10,988 nucleotides of DNA from Palsa-739 sp036512155 (GTDB taxonomy: Bacteria; Actinomycetota; Thermoleophilia; Gaiellales; Gaiellaceae), in contig DATCBD010000004.1 in assembly GCA_036512155.1 (NCBI GenBank), positions 1 to 10,988 of the forward strand. Reading direction: 5' to 3'. Under the pieces are notes generated by a model. That model worked only from the letters and a program-made list of their open reading frames with translations. It did not search any database and was not told the origin of the DNA. The number at the start of each line of letters is the position of its first letter. Within the stretch, counting starts at the first letter, position 1. Below are positions 1 to 6,935 of the stretch, one piece after another. Both the position numbers and the translations under genes were made by a program.

Positions 1-165
1 TACTGCCTCTCCGACGACGAGGCCGTCGGTCACGGCGCCTACTACGTCGGCGGCGACAGCACCAAGATCACCCAGAGCTCCCCGGCCGCGGTAGTCGCGA
101 CCGTCACCAAGGTCAACGGCACGTCCGCCACAGGTGGCGCGTCCGTCTGTAACGCCCTGTCGTAA
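1..165 (+). CDS. 3' end of an unidentified protein, possibly exported or pilin-like
   Basis: An open frame enters from the left edge in frame 1 and ends at TAA (163-165), giving the last 54 residues of a protein. The tail is rich in Ser, Thr, Gly, Ala and Val, with few charged residues, and has two cysteines (second residue of the fragment and six from the end, in VCNALS). That composition and a possible disulfide near the C-terminus resemble the tail of a secreted or type IV pilin-like protein, but no diagnostic motif is visible, so this is only a guess. Codon use (mostly C/G third positions) and the terminator hairpin 28 nt downstream support it being a real gene end. The start and N-terminus lie outside the window. 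Confidence 0.6.
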   Translation, partial: YCLSDDEAVGHGAYYVGGDSTKITQSSPAAVVATVTKVNGTSATGGASVCNALS

Positions 166-192
166 GCAGCTTTCTGCCTGACGGCGGATGGT

Positions 193-222
193 CAGAGAGG
201 CGCGGGAGACCGCGCCTCTCTG
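193..222. terminator. Hairpin terminator shared by convergent genes
   Basis: A perfect inverted repeat pairs 193-205 (CAGAGAGGCGCGG) with 210-222, leaving a four-base GAGA loop of the GNRA type. It sits in the 70-nt gap between the plus-strand gene ending at 165 and the minus-strand operon ending at 236, the expected place for a bidirectional terminator. No strong T-tract follows on either strand, as is common in high-GC actinobacteria, so termination is inferred from structure and position. Confidence 0.75.
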
Positions 223-235
223 CTGTGCCTGAGCG

Positions 236-961
236 TCAGCGTTCCTGAGCCGACTCCTCCGCCAGCAGCCGCGACACGTACCACCCGATCGCGACGAGGA
301 AGACGAGCGTCTGCTCGCCGTTCATCGCGATGCCGCCGAGGTTCTGGTCGCGGATGGCGGAGAAGCCCCACAGCCGAGGTGCGTGCTCGTAGAACGAGTA
401 GAACGGGTGCTCCGAGAAGATGAACGCGAGCCCGAGGAACGACGACGCAACGAACGCGGCACCGAGGTACGCGAGCGCGGCCGGCGCAGGGAGCCGCCCG
501 GCGACGAGCGGCCACCAGAAGAGCAGGCCGCCGGCGATCAGGAGCCCGTGCTCGATGTTGAGCCCCCAGCCGGTGTCGAGCGCCCAGTTGTAGAAGCCGG
601 CGAGGTGCGTTCCGTACCACGCAGCGAGCCAGGCGAGGATGGCCCAGCGCGCCCGGATGCGGCTCGCGCCGTGCCGCGTGAGCCACGCTTTCATAGCCGG
701 CGTCAGCCCGAGCAGGACGAGGGCAGGCGCGATGTCGGCCACGAGCGCGTTCTGCAGGAGGTGCACGAGGAGCAGCCGCTTCGCGGCGATCGTCTCCAGC
801 GGCGAGTTGAGCGCGGCGGCGACGAGGAAGGCACCAATCGCGAACGACGCGACTCGCAGCCGGCTCGGCCGGTCGCTCCGCGCCGCCCACGCATACGCGG
901 CCGCAGCCGCGACGGCGACGACGATGTACGCGGGCTCGAAGGAGAAGTCAGTGGGGCTCAC
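236..961 (-). CDS. CtaG-family (caa3-type) cytochrome oxidase assembly-like membrane protein, second copy
   Basis: This 241-residue multi-pass membrane protein is the last gene of the minus-strand operon. GTG at 961-959 is chosen as start because it overlaps the TGA of the upstream gene as GTGA; the longer upstream frame reads in arginine-rich non-genuine sequence. It follows the caa3_CtaG (PF09678) layout of about seven membrane segments, and lines up with its upstream neighbour: HLLQN at 67-71 (neighbour HMLQH), TH at 118-119 (WH), IEH at 136-138 (FEH), HP at 185-186 (HP) and DQNLGG at 205-210 (DQQLAG). Family members are linked to copper delivery or assembly of cytochrome c oxidase in the membrane. 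The second His of the HxxxH motif is Asn71 here, so metal handling may differ. Family confident; exact role not. Confidence 0.85.
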   Translation of the reverse strand: MSPTDFSFEPAYIVVAVAAAAAYAWAARSDRPSRLRVASFAIGAFLVAAALNSPLETIAAKRLLLVHLLQNALVADIAPALVLLGLTPAMKAWLTRHGASRIRARWAILAWLAAWYGTHLAGFYNWALDTGWGLNIEHGLLIAGGLLFWWPLVAGRLPAPAALAYLGAAFVASSFLGLAFIFSEHPFYSFYEHAPRLWGFSAIRDQNLGGIAMNGEQTLVFLVAIGWYVSRLLAEESAQER

Positions 962-1707
962 GCGTGCACGAGCCGCGCCGCGCGCATTCTGGGGCGGAGG
1001 AGCACGAACGCCAGCGTGCCGAGCGTGACGAGCTGCTCGGCCATCATTGCGATGCCGGCCAGCTGCTGATCGATCCGGCCCGGGTACGCCGGATAGAGCG
1101 GATGGAGGCTGAAGACGAGCACGTCGGTGAGCACCTGCCCGGCGGCGAACATCGCCGCCGCGAGCGCGATCCGGCCGCCGACGGTGAGCCGCCGGTGCGA
1201 GCCCGGGTCGATGAGCAGGGTCCACACGATCAGCCCGGCTACGACCCAGCACACGTGCTCGAAGTAGTGCAGTGCATCGTGGCGGAGCGCGAGGTCGTAC
1301 AGATACGGAACGTGCCAGATGGCGAGGTTCGCCGCCCAGATGCCGAACGCGACCCGCGGCTGCAGCACCGTCGACAACACCGCACGGAGGCGCATGCTGC
1401 GCGCGAGCGGCGCGAGCACCTGCGCCGGCAGGAGGAATACGAGCAATGGCCCGCGCACGGCGACGATCATCAGCGCGGGGGCGAGGTCGCCGATCAGCAC
1501 GTGCTGGAGCATGTGCACCGACAGGTACTTCGTCTCGGCGAGCCGGTCGAGCGGCCCGACGAGCGCCGCGACGGTCACCGCGAGCCCGAGCCCGAAGAGG
1601 GCGGCGCGATCCCAGCCTGCGATGTCCGCGCGGCCGCGCTGGCGCAGCCGCACCATTCCCTGCGCGAAGAGCAGCGCGGCCACGACGGCAAGCGCTACCG
1701 GCAGCAC
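958..1707 (-). CDS. ctaG: CtaG-family (caa3-type) cytochrome c oxidase assembly factor
   Basis: A 249-residue integral membrane protein with a hydrophobic first segment near residues 2-18 and about seven predicted membrane spans. Hallmarks of the caa3_CtaG family are present: HMLQH at 65-69 followed by a DLAPAL segment, WH at 131-132, YFEH at 148-151, HPLY at 202-205 and DQQLAG at 213-218. The histidines fit copper coordination; Bacillus CtaG is needed for active caa3 oxidase. The start is GTG at 1707-1705, whose first base is the last base of the upstream acyl-CoA dehydrogenase TAG, so translation is probably coupled. Its own TGA overlaps the GTG of a second CtaG-like gene. No oxidase subunit gene is nearby, so the partner oxidase must be encoded elsewhere. 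The family call is firm; use of the ctaG name assumes conserved function. Confidence 0.88.
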   Translation of the reverse strand: MLPVALAVVAALLFAQGMVRLRQRGRADIAGWDRAALFGLGLAVTVAALVGPLDRLAETKYLSVHMLQHVLIGDLAPALMIVAVRGPLLVFLLPAQVLAPLARSMRLRAVLSTVLQPRVAFGIWAANLAIWHVPYLYDLALRHDALHYFEHVCWVVAGLIVWTLLIDPGSHRRLTVGGRIALAAAMFAAGQVLTDVLVFSLHPLYPAYPGRIDQQLAGIAMMAEQLVTLGTLAFVLLRPRMRAARLVHA

Positions 1708-2840
1708 TACAACCCCAGGAGCTTCGCGATCACCATGCGCTGCACCTCGTTCGTGCCTTCCCCGATCTCGAGGATCTTCTGGTCACGGTACAGGCGCGAG
1801 ATGGCGTACTCGTCCATGAAGCCGTAGCCGCCGTGGATCTGCAAGGCCGCGTTCACGACGCGGTTACTGAGCAGGCCGGTGTAGAGCTTCGCCTGCGCCG
1901 CCGCGAGCGCGAAGTCCTTCCCCTGGTCCTTCAGCCACGCCGCGCGGTGCACGAGCACGCGGCCGGCGTCGATCTCCGTCGCCATGTCGGCGAGCGCGAA
2001 CTGCACCGCCTGGAACTCGGCGATCGGCTTGCCGAACTGGTGGCGCTCCTTCGCATAGGCGAGCGCGAGGTCGTACGCGCCCTGCGCGAGGCCGACGCCC
2101 ATCGCGGCCACCGAAATGCGGCCGCCGTCGAGGATCTCGAGGAACTGGCGGAAGCCCTGGCCGCGCGCGCCGAGCAGGTTTCCTTCGGGCACTTCGCAGT
2201 CGCGGAAGGAGAGCTCGCGCGTGTCCGACGCGTGCCAGCCGAGCTTGTGCATCGGCGCCGAGATGTCGTAGCCGGGGATCCCGTTCGGGACGATGATGTT
2301 CGACACCTCATTCTCGCCCGTGAGCGCCGTGATGGTCACGCACGCGGTGATGTCGGTCCCGGCGTTGGTGATGAACATCTTCGAGCCGTTCACGATCCAG
2401 GCGCCGTCGCGCAGCTCGGCACGCGTGCGCGTCGCGCCCGCGTCCGATCCCGCATTCGCTTCGGTCAGCCCGAACGCTGCGAGCGCCTCGCCCGACGCCA
2501 GCCGCGGCAGCCACTCCTGCTTCTGCGCCTCGGTGCCGTACAGGTAGATCGGCATCGTGCCCAGCGACGTGTGCGCGGCGACGGTGATCGCCACCGACGA
2601 GTCGATCCGCGTCAGCTCCTCGACCGCGATCGCGTACGACACCGTGTCTGCGCCCGCGCCGCCGTACTCCTCGGGGATGGGGACGCCCATCAGCCCGAGC
2701 TCCGCCATCTCCGCGACGAGCTCGTATGGGAAGCGGGACTCGCGGTCGAGCTCGGCGGCGACCGGCGCGACCCGCGTCAAGGCGAAGTCGCGGACGGTGC
2801 GACGGAGAAGTTCCTGCTCCTCCGAGAGCTCGAAGTTCAC
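1707..2840 (-). CDS. Acyl-CoA dehydrogenase (FAD-dependent)
   Basis: A 377-residue, full-length acyl-CoA dehydrogenase that would introduce the alpha-beta double bond into an acyl-CoA and pass electrons to ETF in the cytoplasm. Both family signatures are visible: LTEANAGSDAG around residues 125-135, and QIHGGYGFMDEYAISRLYRD at 334-353. The catalytic glutamate is E361 in GEGTNEVQR, the position used by short-, medium- and short/branched-chain enzymes; isovaleryl-CoA dehydrogenases keep their base elsewhere, so leucine-specific IVD is less likely. GTG at 2840-2838 is chosen as start because it overlaps the aminopeptidase TGA (GTGA) and gives the usual N-terminus (VNFELSEEQELLRR); the longer reading upstream is antisense-like arginine-rich sequence. 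Substrate chain length cannot be told from sequence alone. Confidence 0.95.
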   Translation of the reverse strand: MNFELSEEQELLRRTVRDFALTRVAPVAAELDRESRFPYELVAEMAELGLMGVPIPEEYGGAGADTVSYAIAVEELTRIDSSVAITVAAHTSLGTMPIYLYGTEAQKQEWLPRLASGEALAAFGLTEANAGSDAGATRTRAELRDGAWIVNGSKMFITNAGTDITACVTITALTGENEVSNIIVPNGIPGYDISAPMHKLGWHASDTRELSFRDCEVPEGNLLGARGQGFRQFLEILDGGRISVAAMGVGLAQGAYDLALAYAKERHQFGKPIAEFQAVQFALADMATEIDAGRVLVHRAAWLKDQGKDFALAAAQAKLYTGLLSNRVVNAALQIHGGYGFMDEYAISRLYRDQKILEIGEGTNEVQRMVIAKLLGL

Positions 2841-4282
2841 GCGAGGCTCGTGGCCAGCTCGGCGATGAGTCGCACGCCGTAGCCGGTGCCGCCGGGCACG
2901 CGCAGGTAGTCGCCGCGCGAACGGTCGAGGAAGCCGGGTCCCGCCATGTCGACGTGTGCCCACGGGCCTTCGCCGGCGAACTCCTGCAGGAACTCGGCCG
3001 CGAGCGCGGGACTCGCTTCGCGCAAGGTCGAGCCATTCTTCATGTCCGCGTACGCGGAGTCGACGTAGCGCCGGTAGCGCGGATGGAGCGGGAACGGCCA
3101 GGTGAGGTCGCCGCTGCGCTCGCCGGCCGCGACGATGCGGTCGCGCCAATCGTCGTCGTTGGCGAAGAAGCCGGCGTACAGGTCGCCGAGGGCGATCGAC
3201 ATCGCGCCGGTCAGCGTTGCGAGGTCGATGACGTGCGTCGCGCCTTCGCGCCGTGCGTACCAGAGCGCGTCTGCGAGCACGAGGCGGCCCTCGGCGTCTG
3301 TGTTGATGATCTCGATCGTCTTGCCGTTTGCCGCGGTGAGGATGTCGCCCGGCCGGAACGCGTCGCCGCCGGGCATGTTCTCGGCCGCGGCGAGCACCGC
3401 GACGGCGCGCACCGGAAGACCGAGCGCCGCGATGGCGCCGATGCCGTGCAGCGTTCCGGCGCCGCCCGCCATGTCGCCCTTCATGGCGTCCATGCCGCCC
3501 GCCGGCTTGATGGAGATGCCGCCCGTGTCGAACGTGATCGACTTGCCGACGAGGCCGAGGACGAGGTCGGGATTCGTCGCCTGCGGCGGCTCGTAGCGGA
3601 GGACGACGAGCCTCGGCTCGTTGTGCGACGCGCGGCCGACGGCTGTGAGCGCCCCCATGCCGAGCTCGTCCATCTCCTTCGGGCCGAGGGCGATCGCGGT
3701 CAGGTGCTCATGCTCGTCCGCGAGCGCGGCCGCGCGCTGCGCGAGCGTCTCAGGATAGAGCTCGTTCGGCGGCATGTTGGCGAGATCGCGCGCGCGGTTC
3801 GTCCGCTCCGCGAGAAGCGCGGCCCGCTCTGCCGCGTCGCGGACGTCGGCGCTCTCGAGGACGATCCGCTCGATCGGCTTCGGCTTGCCGTCCTCCTTCG
3901 TCTTCCAGAGGCCCGGTGTGTAGCCGCCGATGATGGTGCCCTCGACGAGCGCGGCCGCCTGCTCCTCGAGCGAGAGGGGCAGCCGCTCGTCGAGCTGCCA
4001 CGCGAGCGTTCCGCCCACGCGCGAGAGCTCGTGCGCCGCCGCCGCACCGGCGGTGCGCAACGCGTCCCGGTCGACGTCTTCGAGCTTGCCGACGCCGACT
4101 GCGACGACACGCATGCCGTCGCTGTGCAGCACGAGCGCTTCGCCGCGGTCCCCGCGCAGCTCGCCGGTGGCGGCGACCCCGGCAAAGCGCTCGTCGATGC
4201 CGTCGAGTGGTTGCGCGACCAGGACGGCGAGGGCGTCCGCCTTTGTCTGCCGCGGCGGGCCGATCTCGATCGTGACCCCCAT
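2837..4282 (-). CDS. pepA: Leucyl aminopeptidase (M17 family)
   Basis: A 481-residue cytosolic metallo-aminopeptidase that removes N-terminal residues, especially leucine, from peptides; family members are hexamers with two metal ions per active site. The catalytic C-terminal domain is intact: metal ligands K247, D252, D270, D329 and E331, with catalytic K259 and R333, lie in GKSITFDTGGISIKP (246-260), MKGDMAGGAG (267-276) and the M17 signature NTDAEGRL (327-334). The N-terminal domain (about 1-160) is more divergent, as usual. ATG at 4282-4280 starts 9 nt after the SCP2 gene stop; no clear Shine-Dalgarno is visible. The TGA overlaps the acyl-CoA dehydrogenase GTG. Sitting among acyl-CoA genes, it may feed branched-chain amino acids into catabolism, but a general peptide-turnover role is equally possible. 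Confidence 0.95.
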   Translation of the reverse strand: MGVTIEIGPPRQTKADALAVLVAQPLDGIDERFAGVAATGELRGDRGEALVLHSDGMRVVAVGVGKLEDVDRDALRTAGAAAAHELSRVGGTLAWQLDERLPLSLEEQAAALVEGTIIGGYTPGLWKTKEDGKPKPIERIVLESADVRDAAERAALLAERTNRARDLANMPPNELYPETLAQRAAALADEHEHLTAIALGPKEMDELGMGALTAVGRASHNEPRLVVLRYEPPQATNPDLVLGLVGKSITFDTGGISIKPAGGMDAMKGDMAGGAGTLHGIGAIAALGLPVRAVAVLAAAENMPGGDAFRPGDILTAANGKTIEIINTDAEGRLVLADALWYARREGATHVIDLATLTGAMSIALGDLYAGFFANDDDWRDRIVAAGERSGDLTWPFPLHPRYRRYVDSAYADMKNGSTLREASPALAAEFLQEFAGEGPWAHVDMAGPGFLDRSRGDYLRVPGGTGYGVRLIAELATSLA

Positions 4283-4291
4283 GACCGCGGG

Positions 4292-4600
4292 TTAGAAGAG
4301 CTTCTGGAGCTTCATCGCAGCACCCATGTCGCCCTTGACCTTCAACTTGCCGGTCATGTACGCGCTCGTCGGGTTCTGCTCGCCGGCGATGATCTTCTCG
4401 AAGGTCTCCTGCGACGTGGCGATGGTCACGTCGGCGTCGCCGCCGCCCTCGGCGACGGTCACCGATCCGTTGTCGACGTCGACCTTCCACGTGCCTGCGC
4501 CCTCGATGTCGAAGACGTACGAGTTGGTCATGCCCGCCGTCTTCGACGCATCGGCGCGCGACGGGAGGTTCGCGAAGAAGTCCTGCACGGTCTCAGCCAT
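4292..4600 (-). CDS. SCP2 sterol-binding domain protein
   Basis: A 102-residue single-domain protein of the SCP2 sterol-transfer family (PF02036). The family pattern is clear: an N-terminal helix (TVQDFFANLP), a beta stretch ending in WKVDVDNGSVTV, the DADVTIATSQETFEKIIAGE segment, and the C-terminal TGKLKVKGDMGAAMKLQKLF at 83-102. Such proteins bind acyl chains, acyl-CoA or other lipids in a hydrophobic tunnel. Placement between a biotin carboxylase and an acyl-CoA dehydrogenase suggests an acyl-CoA or lipid carrier, which is inference. ATG at 4600-4598 lies 13 nt after the carboxylase stop, and the gap holds a TAGGGT hexamer exactly 6 nt before the ATG, so the gene may also have its own leaderless transcript. 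It ends with TAA. Confidence 0.92.
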   Translation of the reverse strand: MAETVQDFFANLPSRADASKTAGMTNSYVFDIEGAGTWKVDVDNGSVTVAEGGGDADVTIATSQETFEKIIAGEQNPTSAYMTGKLKVKGDMGAAMKLQKLF

Positions 4601-4606
4601 GGACTG

Positions 4607-4612
4607 ACCCTA
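4607..4612 (-). promoter_or_regulatory. Possible leaderless -10 box for the SCP2 gene
   Basis: On the minus strand TAGGGT (4612 to 4607) matches the actinobacterial TANNNT -10 pattern and is followed by 6 nt (CAGTCC) and then ATG. That spacing would put the transcript start at or next to the A of the start codon. No -35 is evident and the gene is otherwise co-directional with the upstream carboxylase, so this could be an internal operon promoter or chance. Confidence 0.4.
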
Positions 4613-4613
4613 T

Positions 4614-6212
4614 CTACTCCTCCAATTCCACGAGGAGGGTTCCGCCGGCCACGCGGTTGCCCTCCGCGACGTGCACGGCCAGCACGGTGGCGTCGTACGG
4701 GGAGACGACCGGCGTCTCCATCTTCATCGCCTCGAGGACGACGAGCGGCTGGCGCGCGGTGACGCGGTCGCCCGCTGCGACGAGCACCTTGATCACCGTG
4801 CCGGGCATGGGGGCGGTGAGCGCGGACGTCTCTCCGGTGGGGCCGTGGTCGGCCGCGGTGTCGTCGGGCGGCGGGGCGGGCGGCGGCGCGGGGAGGTTGA
4901 GCCGCCACGGCTCGGCCCAGGCCGGCGCCGGAGCACGCGACGCCTGCGTGAGCGCCGGATGCTCGGTGAGGAAGGCGGTGGTGGCGCGGCCCGCGCGCAC
5001 GACCGGATGCGCGACGAGCCAGCGCAGGAAGGGCAGGTTGGTGGTGACGCCGCCGACCTCCGTCTCGGCGAGCGCGTCGGCAAGACGGTCGAGCGCCTCG
5101 CCGCGCGTGGGCGCGTGCGCGATCAGCTTCGCGATCATCGGGTCGTACGAGGTGCCGATCTCGTCGCCCTCCGCGACGCCGGAGTCGACGCGGACGGAGC
5201 TTGGGAGAACGAGCCGGTCGATGCGGCCGGCCTGGGGCAGAAACGTGCGCGGGTCTTCCGCGTACAGCCGCACCTCCACCGCGTGGCCGTTCAGCTCGGG
5301 ATGGACGTCGAGCGGCTCGCCGCGCGCGATCGCGAGCTGCGCACGCACGAGGTCGACGCCGGTGACGAGCTCGGTAACCGGATGCTCGACCTGGATGCGC
5401 GCGTTCAGCTCGAGGAAGAAGAACGCGCCGCCATCGAGGACGAACTCTGCGGTGCCGGCACTCTCGTACCCGATCGCGCGAGCGACCGCGACCGCGGCGT
5501 CGCTCATCGCTGCGCGCAACTCCGGGCCTACCGCCGGCGAGGGGGACTCCTCCAGCACCTTCTGGTGGCGGCGCTGCACCGAGCAGTCACGCTCGCCGAG
5601 CGCGACGACGGCGCCGTGGCGGTCGGCGAGCAGCTGGATCTCGACGTGGCGCGGCCGCTCGAGGTAGCGCTCGAAGAACACGGTGTCGTCGCCGAAGGCC
5701 GCCTTCGCCTCGCGCTGCGCCACCTCGACCGCCTCGTCCAGCTCCGGCGCAGTACGCACGACGCGCATGCCGCGCCCGCCGCCACCCGCGGCCGCCTTCA
5801 CGACCAGCGGGAACCCGATCTCCTGCGCGGTTCCCGTCGGCAGTACCGGTACGCCGTTCGCACGCGCCGTCTCCTTCGCCGCCAGCTTGTCGCCGCCGGC
5901 ACGCAACGCCACGGGCGGAGGACCGATCCACGTCAGGCCGGCCTCGAGCACCGCCTCGGCCAGCTCGGCGCTCTCGGCGAGGAAGCCGTAGCCGGGATGC
6001 ACCGCATCCGCGCCCGCCTCGAGCGCGGCGCGGACGTGCTCGCCGGGGACGAGATACGACGCGATCTCGATCGTCGCATCCGCCGAGCGGGCGTGCAGCG
6101 AGCTGAGGTCGTCGGGGGCGGCGACCGCGACCGTCTCCAGCCCCTCCTCCGCGCACGCGCGGAAGACGCGCAGCGCGATCTCGCCGCGGTTCGCCACCAG
6201 GACCCGGTGCAT
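4614..6212 (-). CDS. Acyl-CoA carboxylase alpha subunit: biotin carboxylase fused to biotin carboxyl carrier
   Basis: A 532-residue protein carrying biotin carboxylase (about 1-440) and a C-terminal biotinyl domain (about 465-532), the layout of acetyl-/propionyl-/methylcrotonyl-CoA carboxylase alpha chains. It carboxylates its own biotin using ATP and bicarbonate. Visible motifs are ANRGEIALR (7-15), the ATP-binding GGGGRGM loop (143-149), ERDC near 207-210, ELNARIQVEHP (268-278) and the biotinylation site EAMKME with lysine 497. A proline/alanine-rich stretch (about 445-465) links the domains. It is shorter than many actinobacterial alpha chains (roughly 580-670), chiefly in the region between the carboxylase and the biotinyl domain. 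ATG at 6212-6210 gives the canonical MHRVLVANRGE start; the upstream reading is antisense to the neighbouring SDR. The carboxyltransferase beta partner, which sets substrate specificity, is not in the window. First gene of the operon. Confidence 0.95.
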   Translation of the reverse strand: MHRVLVANRGEIALRVFRACAEEGLETVAVAAPDDLSSLHARSADATIEIASYLVPGEHVRAALEAGADAVHPGYGFLAESAELAEAVLEAGLTWIGPPPVALRAGGDKLAAKETARANGVPVLPTGTAQEIGFPLVVKAAAGGGGRGMRVVRTAPELDEAVEVAQREAKAAFGDDTVFFERYLERPRHVEIQLLADRHGAVVALGERDCSVQRRHQKVLEESPSPAVGPELRAAMSDAAVAVARAIGYESAGTAEFVLDGGAFFFLELNARIQVEHPVTELVTGVDLVRAQLAIARGEPLDVHPELNGHAVEVRLYAEDPRTFLPQAGRIDRLVLPSSVRVDSGVAEGDEIGTSYDPMIAKLIAHAPTRGEALDRLADALAETEVGGVTTNLPFLRWLVAHPVVRAGRATTAFLTEHPALTQASRAPAPAWAEPWRLNLPAPPPAPPPDDTAADHGPTGETSALTAPMPGTVIKVLVAAGDRVTARQPLVVLEAMKMETPVVSPYDATVLAVHVAEGNRVAGGTLLVELEE

Positions 6213-6230
6213 GCCGTTAGTGTCGCAAGC
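6213..6230. promoter_or_regulatory. 18-bp divergent promoter gap with overlapping -10-like boxes
   Basis: Only 18 bp separate the start codons of the divergent carboxylase (ATG 6212) and SDR (ATG 6231). On the plus strand TAGTGT (6218-6223) lies 7 nt before the SDR ATG; on the minus strand GACACT (6224 to 6219) lies 6 nt before the carboxylase ATG. The first matches TANNNT fully and the second all but its first base. With no room for leaders, both mRNAs would start at or near their start codons, and any -35 contacts would fall inside the opposite gene. Inferred from sequence spacing only. Confidence 0.5.
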
Positions 6231-6935
6231 ATGGGTGTGCTGGAAGGCAAGGTGGCGGTGATCACCGGGGCGAGCCGCGGCATCGGCGCCGCCGTCGCGC
6301 GCGCGCTGGCGGTAGAAGGCGTCCACCTCGGGCTCGGCTCCCGCAGCGGCGACGACCTCGGCCTGAACGCGGTCGCGCGCCGGTGCGACGTTCGGAAGCG
6401 GGAGGACCTCGACCGCCTCGTCGCCGACACCATCGACACGTTCGGCCGGCTCGACATCCTCGTCGCGAACGCCGGCGTCGGCGCCTACGGCCCGTTCCTC
6501 GAGCTCACCGAGGCGCACGTCCAGGAGATGATCGACGTCAACCTCATGGGGACGATCCACTCGGTGCGCGCGGCGCTGCCGCAGCTGCTCGAGCGGGGCG
6601 AGGGCGACATCCTTGCGATCGCGTCGGTGGCCGGCCTGCGCGCGTTCCCGCACGAGTCGGTCTACAACGCATCGAAGTTCGGCCAGGTCGGCTTCATCCG
6701 CTCGCTCGACCACGAGCTGCGTGAGCAGGGGATCCGCTGCACGTGCATCTGCCCCGGCGGCGTGGCCACGGACTTCGCGCTCGACGACGACCGCGGCCGC
6801 TCGGAGGACGTGCTCACCGGAATGCTGACGCCGGAGGAGGTGGCCGACGTCGTCGTCTTCGCGCTCACGCGCCCGCGCGGCATGCGCATCCTCACGACGT
6901 CGTTCCGGCCGATGACCGAAGACTCTTGGGGGTAG
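6231..6935 (+). CDS. Short-chain dehydrogenase/reductase (SDR, NAD(P)-dependent)
   Basis: A 234-residue classical SDR that would oxidise or reduce an alcohol/carbonyl with NAD(P)(H) in the cytoplasm. The Rossmann cofactor motif TGASRGIG is at 12-19 and NAG at 80-82; the catalytic tetrad is N104, S132, Y145 and K149 (YNASK), followed by CPGGVATDF near 174-182. Arginine and serine after beta-2 (GSRSGDD, 36-42) hint at NADP preference, weakly. Length is slightly short because the usual loop before the CDV segment (RRCDVRK) is compact. ATG 6231 is preceded directly by a -10-like box, so a leaderless start fits. The stop TAG (6933-6935) lies inside the beginning of the next gene, so the two are probably co-translated. 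Substrate unknown. Confidence 0.93.
   Translation: MGVLEGKVAVITGASRGIGAAVARALAVEGVHLGLGSRSGDDLGLNAVARRCDVRKREDLDRLVADTIDTFGRLDILVANAGVGAYGPFLELTEAHVQEMIDVNLMGTIHSVRAALPQLLERGEGDILAIASVAGLRAFPHESVYNASKFGQVGFIRSLDHELREQGIRCTCICPGGVATDFALDDDRGRSEDVLTGMLTPEEVADVVVFALTRPRGMRILTTSFRPMTEDSWG

Noticed and set aside
1707..2840. Naming the acyl-CoA dehydrogenase as isovaleryl-CoA dehydrogenase because of the LiuC-like and carboxylase genes
   Set aside because: The catalytic glutamate sits at the short/medium-chain position (GEGTNE), not as in isovaleryl-CoA dehydrogenases.
1272..2882. 536-codon plus-strand open frame opposite the acyl-CoA dehydrogenase
   Set aside because: Arginine/alanine-rich shadow of the acyl-CoA dehydrogenase and CtaG genes; no motif and no start signal.
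4614..4622. GGAGGAG as Shine-Dalgarno for the SCP2 gene
   Set aside because: It is the last codons of the carboxylase (Glu-Glu) and lies about 16 nt before the ATG, too far for normal use.
2726..4762. 678-codon open frame on the plus strand across the aminopeptidase and SCP2 genes
   Set aside because: It is antisense to genes with complete catalytic motifs, its product is dominated by Arg, Asp, Glu and Val as expected from reading GC-rich code backwards, and it has no recognisable domain.
4671..6230. N-terminal extension of the SDR through the antisense of the carboxylase
   Set aside because: The frame is open by chance; the SDR begins naturally at ATG 6231 directly before GKVAVITGASRGIG, and the extension is antisense to conserved carboxylase code.
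6213..6713. Upstream extension of the carboxylase frame on the minus strand
   Set aside because: It is antisense to the SDR and the conserved carboxylase N-terminus starts at ATG 6212.
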